Origin: an uncultured Oscillospiraceae bacterium
GTDB lineage: Bacteria; Bacillota; Clostridia; Oscillospirales; Acutalibacteraceae
Assembly (NCBI GenBank): GCA_905193585.1
Contig: CAJJPG010000073.1
Coordinates: 1 to 9,417 of the forward strand
Reading direction: 5' to 3'
DNA: 9,417 nucleotides
Under the pieces are notes generated by a model. It was given only the letters and a program-made list of their open reading frames with translations. It was not told the DNA's origin and did no database searches. Below are positions 1 through 6,672 of the stretch, in pieces (positions within the stretch are counted from its first letter, which is position 1; each line of letters starts with the position of its first letter). A program made the position numbers and the translations under genes.

Positions 1-112
1 GTTTTATTTTGTCGTTTCTGCCTATTAGCATTCTCTTAACTTAATGACATTGCCCGCGAGGGGAGCTTTTAATATTCCGAAACAGCGGGTAAACCGGAGT
101 ATAAAAAAATCA

Positions 113-169
113 GTAAGGCTTTTTAACCTATATCCCATACTTTGAATATTATGTAAAAGAGTTATTACA
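113..169 (+). promoter_or_regulatory. Weak candidate control region of feoB
   Basis: The 187 bases before feoB contain no gene I can support. A weak promoter may be read as TTAACC (123-128) and TATTAT (147-152) with 18 bases between, giving a start near 159. Two possible operators overlap it. Positions 113-131 end in TAACCTA, a half-site like those of DtxR/IdeR-family metal repressors, but the left half is poorly matched. Positions 152-169 form an inverted repeat, TGTAA / TTACA with 8 bases between. None of these is strong. Metal-responsive control would fit a Feo transporter, but that is inference. Confidence 0.22.
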
Positions 170-187
170 CATAGGGGGACGTATGCT

Positions 188-2326
188 ATGGGTCTTACCA
201 AAAGCTCAGTCGGGGTCGGTGCGGTCGATTCCGGTCTTGAAATAAAAAAACTTTTTGAAACCGATAAAATAATAGCCCTTGCGGGCAATCCGAACGTGGG
301 CAAAAGCACCGTTTTCAATGCGCTTACGGGTCTTAATCAGCATACCGGCAACTGGCCGGGCAAAACCGTGAGCAACGCGCAGGGCTACTGCCGCACAAAA
401 AAGCGCGGCTATGTTTTGGTGGATATTCCCGGAACATATTCGCTTATGGCGCACTCGGCAGAGGAAGAGGTGGCGCGGAATTTCATCTGCTTCGGCGGGC
501 CTGACGCGGTGGTTGTGGTGTGTGACGCCACAAGCCTTGAAAGAAATTTAAACCTTGTTTTGCAAACCGCCGAAATTTCAAAAAACGTTATAGTTTGCGT
601 AAATTTAATGGACGAGGCAAAAAAGCGCGGAATAGAAATAAATTTGCAAAGGCTGTCGGCACTGCTTGGCGTTCCCGTTGTGGGAACGGCGGCGCGCAAT
701 AAAAAAACACTTTTAAAGCTTACCGATACGCTTGATAACATAACGGAGGAAAAACGCGGCGGCTTTCTGGCGCGCTACCCCGAGCCTGTTGAAAGGGCGA
801 TTGCGGCACTGCTGCCAGAGGTTGAAAAATTATCGCGCGGAAAACTTGACAGCCGCTGGCTTTCTTTAAAGCTGCTTGACCGCGACCCCTCGCTTTTAAA
901 GGAAATAGGCGCATATTTAGGCACTGATTTTTTAAAAAGCCCCACACTTTTCGCGGCTATGGAAAAAGCGGAAAAAATACTTGAAAACAGCGGAATAACG
1001 CAAAGCGCGCTTAAAGATATTACCGTTTCCGCACTGATAAGCGCGGCTGAAAATATTGCCGCGCAAACCGTTGAATATAAAAAGGAAAAATATTGCGCGC
1101 GCGACAGAAAACTTGATAAAATTCTTACGGGAAAATTAACGGCGTTTCCCGTAATGGCGGCGCTGTTGGCGGTAGTCTTTTGGCTTACTATGGCGGGGGC
1201 TAACTATCCGTCGGAGCTTTTGTCGTCATTCTTTTCCTGTTTAGAGGGCAAGCTGTTGTATTTACTGACCTATATAGGCGTGCCCGAGGTTATAAAAAAT
1301 GCTTTCATTTTCGGCATATGGCGGGTCACGGCAACCGTGGTTTCGGTAATGCTGCCGCCAATGGCAATATTCTTCCCGTTTTTCACCCTGCTTGAGGATT
1401 CGGGATATTTACCCCGCATAGCCTATAATTTAGACCGCCCCTTTAAGTGCTGCAACGCCTGCGGAAAACAGGCGCTTACGGTCTGTATGGGCTTCGGCTG
1501 CAACGCGGCGGGGGTTGTGGGCTGCCGCATAATAGATTCGCCGCGGGAGCGGCTGCTTGCAATACTTACAAATAATTTTGTGCCCTGCAACGGCAGATTC
1601 CCCATGCTTATATCGGTTATTACAATGTTTTTTATAGGCGCGTCGGGCGGCGGGTCCTCTTTTCTTGCGGCAATTTTTTTAACCGCGGCTATAATTTTAA
1701 GTATAGGCGTTTCAATGCTTTTAACGCGTTTGCTTTCAAAAACCGTTTTAAAGGGGCTGCCCTCCTCCTACACGCTGGAATTGCCACCCTACAGGCGGCC
1801 GCAAATAGGCAGGGTAATTGTCCGCTCGGTTTTTGACCGCACACTGTTTGTTTTGGGACGCGCCGCCGCCGTTGCCGCCCCCGCAGGGCTTATAATCTGG
1901 CTTGCGGCAAATATAAATGTAAACAACGCGAGCATTTTAAGCATTTGCGCCGCAGCGCTTGACCCCATAGGCAAAATAATGGGGCTTGACGGGGCTATAC
2001 TGCTTGCTTTTATATTGGGCTTTCCCGCCAATGAAACGGTAATACCCATAATAATTATGACCTACGCCGCAAGCGGCACGCTTGAGGGTGCGGGCAGCTT
2101 AGCGGAAACGCTTTCGCTTTTTCTTTCAAACGGCTGGAGCGTGCGCACGGCGGTATGCTTTATAATCTTTACGCTTATGCACTGGCCCTGCTCAACAACC
2201 CTGCTTACGATAAAAAAGGAGACGGGCAGCCTTAAATGGACGGCACTTGCGTTCCTGCTGCCCACCGCCGCGGGCGCGCTTTTATGTGTTGCGGTAAATT
2301 TATTTTTTGGTTTGTTCGGTTTGTAA
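188..2326 (+). CDS. feoB: FeoB-type ferrous iron (divalent metal) transporter
   Basis: This is an inner-membrane transporter that takes up Fe2+ (possibly Mn2+ in some homologues) and couples a cytoplasmic G domain to a membrane permease. The N-terminal GTPase shows G1 GNPNVGKST at residues 33-41, switch I with NWPGKT ending at T60, G3 DIPG at 79-82, G4 NLMD at 139-142 and a G5-like GTAARN at 166-171. A helical linker follows to about 315. The membrane part from about 317 contains two Gate-type segments with LLEDSGY (401-407), GFGCN with Cys438, SPRERLL (451-457) and PCNGRFP with Cys467. FPANE lies at 612-616 and HWPC at 665-668. The length of 712 residues is normal for the family. The start follows AGGGGGA at 173-179; an ATG at 183 is in another frame. 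CNACGKQ (422-428) and CNGRFP differ from the E. coli type. No feoA or feoC lies beside it. The product family is clear, but the metal is less certain. Confidence 0.95.
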   Translation: MGLTKSSVGVGAVDSGLEIKKLFETDKIIALAGNPNVGKSTVFNALTGLNQHTGNWPGKTVSNAQGYCRTKKRGYVLVDIPGTYSLMAHSAEEEVARNFICFGGPDAVVVVCDATSLERNLNLVLQTAEISKNVIVCVNLMDEAKKRGIEINLQRLSALLGVPVVGTAARNKKTLLKLTDTLDNITEEKRGGFLARYPEPVERAIAALLPEVEKLSRGKLDSRWLSLKLLDRDPSLLKEIGAYLGTDFLKSPTLFAAMEKAEKILENSGITQSALKDITVSALISAAENIAAQTVEYKKEKYCARDRKLDKILTGKLTAFPVMAALLAVVFWLTMAGANYPSELLSSFFSCLEGKLLYLLTYIGVPEVIKNAFIFGIWRVTATVVSVMLPPMAIFFPFFTLLEDSGYLPRIAYNLDRPFKCCNACGKQALTVCMGFGCNAAGVVGCRIIDSPRERLLAILTNNFVPCNGRFPMLISVITMFFIGASGGGSSFLAAIFLTAAIILSIGVSMLLTRLLSKTVLKGLPSSYTLELPPYRRPQIGRVIVRSVFDRTLFVLGRAAAVAAPAGLIIWLAANINVNNASILSICAAALDPIGKIMGLDGAILLAFILGFPANETVIPIIIMTYAASGTLEGAGSLAETLSLFLSNGWSVRTAVCFIIFTLMHWPCSTTLLTIKKETGSLKWTALAFLLPTAAGALLCVAVNLFFGLFGL

Positions 2327-2328
2327 TA

Positions 2329-2976
2329 CTATTTTAATTTTGATAATTTTGCGGTGTTTACAATTGCAATAATTTCTGTATCCTTATCGAGCAATTCTTC
2401 GGGGTTTACCGGGGCGGTTATTTTCCCGTTTTTGCGAAAAGCGACCACGTTTACCGTATATTTTTTGCGCAAATTAAGCTCCTTAAGGCTTTTGCCTACC
2501 CATTCGTCACGCGCGGCAAGCTCTACTAAGGATAAATCGTCCGAAAGGGTAAGAATGTCTGTAAAGCCTGAGGTCAGCAGGTTTTTGGCAAGGCGTGTGC
2601 CCGATTCGTTTTCGGGGAAAACAACCGTATCCGCACCTACGCGCTTTAGAATTTTTCGGTGAGTTTCATTTGCGCATTTTGCTATTACGGTTTTAACGCC
2701 CGCTTCCTTGCAAAGCGTTATTGCAAGAATACTTCCTTCAAGACTGCTCGCCATTGCCACAATTACAACGTCCGCGTTTGAAATTCCAAGCTCTGAAATA
2801 ACCTCGGGGTCTGTTATATCCGCGCATTTGCATATTGGCAGATATACCGATGAGTCCTGAACTATTTGTTCGTTTTTATCAACGGCAATTACGTCCGCAC
2901 CGTTTTTAACAAGCTCCTTTGCAACGGCGGTGCCGTATCTGCCCAGCCCTAAAACAGCGTAAGTTTTTTTCTGCAT
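2329..2976 (-). CDS. ktrA: Ktr/Trk potassium uptake regulatory subunit (RCK protein)
   Basis: This is the cytoplasmic nucleotide-binding subunit that gates the KtrB/TrkH channel, expected to form a ring on the inner face of the membrane. The N-terminal RCK (TrkA_N) domain, about residues 4-125, is a Rossmann fold with the dinucleotide loop GLGRYG at 10-15 and Asp33 at the end of the second strand (AVDKN), the usual ribose contact. The RCK_C domain occupies about 135-212. At 215 residues it has one RCK unit and matches the KtrA type, not the duplicated TrkA of about 450 residues. The start is preceded by AAGGAG (2985-2990 on the minus strand), 8 bases away. It lies downstream of ktrB in the same direction, and its stop is 2 bases from the feoB stop, with no terminator between them. 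In Firmicutes such RCK_C domains can bind c-di-AMP; nothing here proves that. Confidence 0.93.
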   Translation of the reverse strand: MQKKTYAVLGLGRYGTAVAKELVKNGADVIAVDKNEQIVQDSSVYLPICKCADITDPEVISELGISNADVVIVAMASSLEGSILAITLCKEAGVKTVIAKCANETHRKILKRVGADTVVFPENESGTRLAKNLLTSGFTDILTLSDDLSLVELAARDEWVGKSLKELNLRKKYTVNVVAFRKNGKITAPVNPEELLDKDTEIIAIVNTAKLSKLK

Positions 2977-2993
2977 ATCGAAATCTCCTTTAT

Positions 2994-3063
2994 ATAGACA
3001 ATATAATCGGACAAATTTTCTTTTCCGTTATGGGAAGCGTTGTACCCTGATTGTATTGTCTAT
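2994..3063 (-). repeat. Intercistronic inverted repeat / hairpin between ktrB and ktrA
   Basis: Positions 2994-3008 (ATAGACAATATAATC) and 3049-3063 (GATTGTATTGTCTAT) are complementary at 14 of 15 positions, and the one mismatch could be a G-U or A-C pair depending on strand. They enclose 40 bases, in which TTCC (3023-3026) and GGAA (3033-3036) can form a small apical stem. On the ktr transcript the 5' arm contains the ktrB stop codon (3060-3062) and the 3' arm ends 3 bases before the ktrA AAGGAG. It lacks a terminal U-run, so it is not a typical intrinsic terminator. It may be an RNA processing or translation-control structure, or a small inserted element. Confidence 0.6.
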
Positions 3064-4421
3064 CCTATACTTATTTCTTCCGTGGGGTTTTTAATAATGT
3101 TTCGGCTCGGATTTTTGCCGCCGAACGCAATGGCTATTGATATAGGCCCCACCCTGCCGAAATACATGGTGAAAATAATTATCAGCTTTCCTAAAAGGTT
3201 AAGCGCTCCGGTCAGGCTGCGCGAAAGCCCCACCGTGGCGGCGGCACTGACCGTTTCAAACAGAATATCAAGCGCAGGGGCATTTGTCACGGCGGAAAGC
3301 AGCAGGGTGGATACAAACATAACCGAAAACGACATTACCGTAACGGCAACCGCCTTGTATACCGACTGCTTTGATATTGTTCTGCCGAAAAGGGAAACGC
3401 TGTTTTTTCCGCTTATCAGGGAAACGGTAATAGATAAAAGCACTGCCGCCGTTACGGTTTTTATGCCGCCCGCCGTGCCGACGGGCGAGCCGCCTATGAA
3501 CATAAGCAGCAAGGAAAGAATGGCGGTAGGGTTTGTTAAATTTTCCTGCGGCAGACTTGCAAACCCCGCCGTTCTGGTGGTTACCGATTGAAAAAACGCG
3601 GCCTGAATTTTATCGGTCAGGGGCAGCCCCGCTAAGGTCAGCGGGTTGTTATATTCAAAGCAGAGGGTAAGCGCCGTGCCGACAATAAGTAAGAACGCGG
3701 TGGAAATAAGGACGATTTTGCTGTGCAGGGTAAGGCTTTTAAAAAATCTGCCGCCGTTTTGTTTGCGGTTTTTTATTACCCGAGATACATCCCACCACAC
3801 TATATACCCCAGCCCGCCCAGAATAATAAGCGCGGCGGTAGTTAAGGTTATAAGCGCGTTGCCCGAGTAATCGCAAAGGCTGTTTTCGCCTATAATGTCT
3901 ATACCCGCGTTGCAAAAAGCCGATACCGAATTAAAAACCGATACCCAAATTCCCCTTGCGCCGAACTGCGGCACAAATACCGTCATATAAAAACACGCGC
4001 CTATGCTTTCAACCGTTAAGGTACCTATAAGCACTTTTTTAACAAATGCCACAATTCCCGAAAGGGTGCTGAGGTTAAATGCGTCCTGTATAAGCAGGCG
4101 GTCGGAAATACCTATTTTTCGGTTGAACAGCAGCATTACGGCGGTCATAAAGGTAATTACGCCAAGCCCGCCTATCTGAATTAAAAGCAATATTACAGCC
4201 TGCCCGAATACACTCCAGGTTGCGGCGGTGCTTACCGTAACAAGCCCCGTAACGCAGGTGGCGGTGGTCGCGGTGAAAAGCGCGTCTATATACGGCACGG
4301 CGCGCCCGCCCGCTGAGCTTACGGGCAAGGAAAGCAAAACGCTGCCTATAAGTATAACGCCGAGGAAACTCAGCAGTATAATTTGTGTTGTGGATAAATA
4401 AGGTTTTCTTTGACTTTTCAT
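3060..4421 (-). CDS. ktrB: Ktr/Trk-type potassium uptake membrane subunit
   Basis: This is the K+-translocating integral membrane subunit of a Ktr system, built from four membrane-pore-membrane repeats. With the chosen start it has 453 residues, as usual for KtrB. The four selectivity-filter segments are visible: TCVTGL (55-60), CNAGI (170-174), TRTAGF (282-287) and ATVGL (395-399), each with the invariant glycine. The family segment GGSPVGTAGG (310-319) precedes the last unit. FGRVGP near 421-426 carries the conserved Arg of the final helix. The frame is open 12 codons further, to an ATG at 4457. I prefer the ATG at 4419-4421 because GAGG lies a few bases upstream, MKSQRKPYLSTTQ is the typical N-terminus, and the likely transcription start is near 4460, which would leave the longer form without a leader. 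It forms an operon with ktrA. Confidence 0.93.
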   Translation of the reverse strand: MKSQRKPYLSTTQIILLSFLGVILIGSVLLSLPVSSAGGRAVPYIDALFTATTATCVTGLVTVSTAATWSVFGQAVILLLIQIGGLGVITFMTAVMLLFNRKIGISDRLLIQDAFNLSTLSGIVAFVKKVLIGTLTVESIGACFYMTVFVPQFGARGIWVSVFNSVSAFCNAGIDIIGENSLCDYSGNALITLTTAALIILGGLGYIVWWDVSRVIKNRKQNGGRFFKSLTLHSKIVLISTAFLLIVGTALTLCFEYNNPLTLAGLPLTDKIQAAFFQSVTTRTAGFASLPQENLTNPTAILSLLLMFIGGSPVGTAGGIKTVTAAVLLSITVSLISGKNSVSLFGRTISKQSVYKAVAVTVMSFSVMFVSTLLLSAVTNAPALDILFETVSAAATVGLSRSLTGALNLLGKLIIIFTMYFGRVGPISIAIAFGGKNPSRNIIKNPTEEISIG

Positions 4422-4466
4422 TTTCAACCTCTGCAAAGAGCATATTTTCGCCCGCATTTTATGCTT

Positions 4467-4495
4467 AGTATAGCATTACAGGCGTCGAATAGCAA
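4467..4495 (-). promoter_or_regulatory. Predicted promoter of ktrBA
   Basis: On the minus strand TTGCTA (complement of 4490-4495) and TATACT (complement of 4467-4472) are separated by exactly 17 bases, with TG one base before the -10 hexamer (extended -10). Initiation would fall near 4460, giving a leader of about 39 bases to the preferred ktrB start at 4421. An AAGCTTTA copy (4494-4501) overlaps the -35 edge and is repeated at 4521-4528. Confidence 0.65.
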
Positions 4496-4544
4496 GCTTT
4501 AGAGAGTAAAATGCGGCAAAAAGCTTTAAAACATAAAATAATAC

Positions 4545-4573
4545 TTTTAATTGCTGCCGATATATGGTATAAT
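4545..4573 (+). promoter_or_regulatory. Predicted promoter of the prmA-prfB-dusB operon
   Basis: A consensus -10 TATAAT at 4568-4573 is preceded by TG plus one base (extended -10), with a weak -35 TTTTAA at 4545-4550 and a 17-base spacer. Initiation would be near 4580, about 29 bases before the prmA ATG at 4609. It is arranged back-to-back with the ktrBA promoter, the two -35 elements lying 49 bases apart. Confidence 0.65.
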
Positions 4574-4608
4574 AGTTTGAATACTGTTTCGGAGTGATAA
4601 TATATAAT

Positions 4609-5523
4609 ATGAACTGGACTGAAATAACCGTAAACGTGCCGCTTGAATATACCGATACCGCCGCGGCAATAGCCAATATGACCGTGCCCTACGGCATTTA
4701 TATTGAGGATTACTCCGATTTGGAGCAAGAGGCGGAGGAAATAGCCCACATTGATCTGATTGACGAGGAGCTTGTTAAAAAGGACAGGACTAAATCGGTC
4801 ATTCATATTTATATTTCCGAGTGCGATAACGCCGAAGAAAGCCTTGCTTTTTTAAAGGAAAGGCTTGCGGCTGAAAAAATACCGTTTGAGGTGGGTGCTG
4901 TCGGTGTAAACGACAATGATTGGAACGAAAACTGGAAAAAATACTTTCACGCTACCGAAATAGGCAAAAGGCTTGCCATAGTGCCTAGCTGGGAAAGCTA
5001 CGAAAATGTAAGCGGCAGAAAAATTCTGCACATAGACCCCGGCGCCGCATTCGGCACGGGCACGCACGCCACAACGTCGCTTTGCCTTGCAATGCTTGAA
5101 AATTACGTGACAGAGGGTACAAAAATGCTCGATATAGGCTGCGGCAGCGGTATACTCTCTATTGCGGCGGTGCTGCTGGGTGCCGAAAAGGCGGTCGGGG
5201 TGGATATTGACGCGCAATCGGTTAAAACGGCGCGCGAAAACGCCGAGCTTAATAATCAAGATGATAAAACCGAATATATTGTGGGCGATTTAGCGGATAA
5301 GGTGAGCGGAAAGTTTAACGTTGTTTGCGCCAATATTGTGGCGGACGTGGTAATAAGACTGCTTGAAAACGTTCGCGATTATATGGCGGAAAACGCCGTG
5401 CTGCTGGTTTCGGGAATTATTGACGCGCGCGAGCAGGACGTGCTGCGCGCCGCCGAAAAGCACGGCTTTACGGTTAAAGAAAAGCAATATAAGGATAATT
5501 GGTGCGCATTCGCGCTTATATAA
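4609..5523 (+). CDS. prmA: Ribosomal protein L11 methyltransferase
   Basis: This enzyme transfers methyl groups from S-adenosylmethionine to the N-terminal amine and lysines of ribosomal protein L11. The N-terminal substrate-recognition domain covers about residues 1-110. The linker and catalytic domain show DPGAAFGTGTH (143-153), the SAM-binding DIGCGSG (175-181), acidic GVDID (197-201) and NIVAD (242-246), the PrmA equivalent of the methylase NPPY-like site. At 304 residues it is of normal length. The frame is open five codons earlier at a GTG (4594), but that codon overlaps the GGAG sequence. ATG at 4609 gives the family-typical MNWTE start, with GGAG (4591-4594) a rather long 14 bases upstream. 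It is first in a rightward operon, with prfB starting 18 bases after its stop. Confidence 0.95.
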   Translation: MNWTEITVNVPLEYTDTAAAIANMTVPYGIYIEDYSDLEQEAEEIAHIDLIDEELVKKDRTKSVIHIYISECDNAEESLAFLKERLAAEKIPFEVGAVGVNDNDWNENWKKYFHATEIGKRLAIVPSWESYENVSGRKILHIDPGAAFGTGTHATTSLCLAMLENYVTEGTKMLDIGCGSGILSIAAVLLGAEKAVGVDIDAQSVKTARENAELNNQDDKTEYIVGDLADKVSGKFNVVCANIVADVVIRLLENVRDYMAENAVLLVSGIIDAREQDVLRAAEKHGFTVKEKQYKDNWCAFALI

Positions 5524-5541
5524 CGAAACGGAGGGAAACCA

Positions 5542-6663
5542 ATGCTGGAATTTGAACAGCTGAAGCTCCGCCTTGAGGGTAACGAGGGCGAGCTGCGCGA
5601 TTTAAAGGACGCGCTGGGCTACGAGCATTTAAAAAACGAAATTGAGGAATTAGAGGCGAAAACCGCCGCCCCCGGTTTTTGGGACGACGCCGAAAATTCG
5701 CAGAAAATTCTGCAAAAGACCGGTAAGCTTAAAAACACGGTTGAGACCTACGAAAAACTTTGTTCTTCTTACGAGGACCTTTTAACGCTTATAGAAATGG
5801 GCGATGAGGAGGAAGACCTATCGCTTGTGGGCGAAATTACCGAAAGCCTTGAAGAATTTGAAAAGGGGCTTGCCGCGCAGCGCCTGCAAACCCTGCTTAC
5901 GGGCGAGTATGATAATAACAACGCCATTTTAACCTTTCACGCGGGCGCGGGCGGAACCGAGGCTATGGACTGGGTATCAATGCTTGTGCGTATGTATACG
6001 CGCTGGAGCGAGCGCCACGGCTTTAAGGTGCAGCTGCTCGACTTTTTGGACGGCGACGAGGCAGGGCTTAAAAGCGCCACAATGCTGATAGCGGGCGATA
6101 ACGCCTACGGCTATTTAAAGAGCGAATCGGGTGTACACCGCCTTGTGCGCGTATCGCCATTTGACGCTTCGGGCAGGCGGCACACATCATTTGCCTCGCT
6201 TGAAGTAATGCCCGAAATAAGCGACGATAATGACATTGAAATACGCGAGGAAGATATTAAAATGGACGTTTTCCGCTCATCGGGCGCGGGCGGTCAGCAC
6301 ATAAACAAGACTTCATCTGCGGTACGCTTAACGCACATTCCCACGGGAATAGTGGTTGCCTGCCAAAACGAGCGCAGCCAGTTCCAGAACCGCGACCAGG
6401 CAATGAAAATGCTCAAATCAAAGCTGCTTGAAATAAAGGAACGCGAGCACCTCGAAAAAATTGAGGATATTAAGGGCGTTCAAAAGGAGATTGCATGGGG
6501 CTCACAGATACGCTCGTATGTGTTTATGCCGTACACCATGGCAAAGGACCACAGAACGGGCTTTGAATCGGGCAATATAAACGCGGTTATGGACGGCGAC
6601 TTGGACGGCTTTATAAACGCTTATTTAAAAGCCGCCTCAAAAGGCGAATTACAGAAAAATTAG
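5542..6663 (+). CDS. prfB: Peptide chain release factor 2 (RF2)
   Basis: RF2 recognises UGA and UAA stop codons in the ribosomal A site and triggers peptidyl-tRNA hydrolysis. The 373-residue protein has the helical N-terminal domain, the RF2 anticodon-like tripeptide SPF at 205-207 and the catalytic GGQ at 250-252, the same numbering as E. coli RF2. Residue 246 is Ser. The start is backed by GGAGGG (5530-5535) with a 6-base spacer. In many bacteria prfB carries an in-frame UGA near codon 26 that requires a +1 frameshift. Here the matching codons are CTG GGC TAC (5614-5622), with no stop, and the frame is continuous from the ATG. Autoregulation by frameshifting is therefore absent. It is co-transcribed with prmA and the downstream lipoprotein gene. 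Confidence 0.97.
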   Translation: MLEFEQLKLRLEGNEGELRDLKDALGYEHLKNEIEELEAKTAAPGFWDDAENSQKILQKTGKLKNTVETYEKLCSSYEDLLTLIEMGDEEEDLSLVGEITESLEEFEKGLAAQRLQTLLTGEYDNNNAILTFHAGAGGTEAMDWVSMLVRMYTRWSERHGFKVQLLDFLDGDEAGLKSATMLIAGDNAYGYLKSESGVHRLVRVSPFDASGRRHTSFASLEVMPEISDDNDIEIREEDIKMDVFRSSGAGGQHINKTSSAVRLTHIPTGIVVACQNERSQFQNRDQAMKMLKSKLLEIKEREHLEKIEDIKGVQKEIAWGSQIRSYVFMPYTMAKDHRTGFESGNINAVMDGDLDGFINAYLKAASKGELQKN

Positions 6664-6672
6664 GAGCGGAAT

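Noticed and set aside
1..44. Tail of an upstream membrane protein (hydrophobic codons ending at TAA 42-44)
   Set aside because: Only about 14 codons are in the window and nothing distinguishes them from chance.
142..170. Promoter TTGAAT (142-147) with a -10 near 165-170 for feoB
   Set aside because: The -10 is poor (TTACAC), and initiation would fall on the ribosome-binding site at 173-179.
2977..3059. c-di-AMP (ydaO) riboswitch in the ktrB-ktrA gap
   Set aside because: Such riboswitches do occur before ktr genes, but the gap is only 83 bases and I cannot match the conserved core.
3040..3591. Plus-strand open frame of 183 codons inside ktrB
   Set aside because: It is antisense to a clear KtrB with all filter motifs; composition explains the open frame.
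4422..4457. ATG at 4457 as the ktrB start
   Set aside because: No ribosome-binding site, and it lies about 3 bases from the predicted transcription start; the ATG at 4421 has GAGG upstream and the family-typical N-terminus.
4594..4608. GTG start at 4594 for prmA
   Set aside because: It overlaps the GGAG that would serve the ATG at 4609, and MNWTE is the usual PrmA N-terminus.
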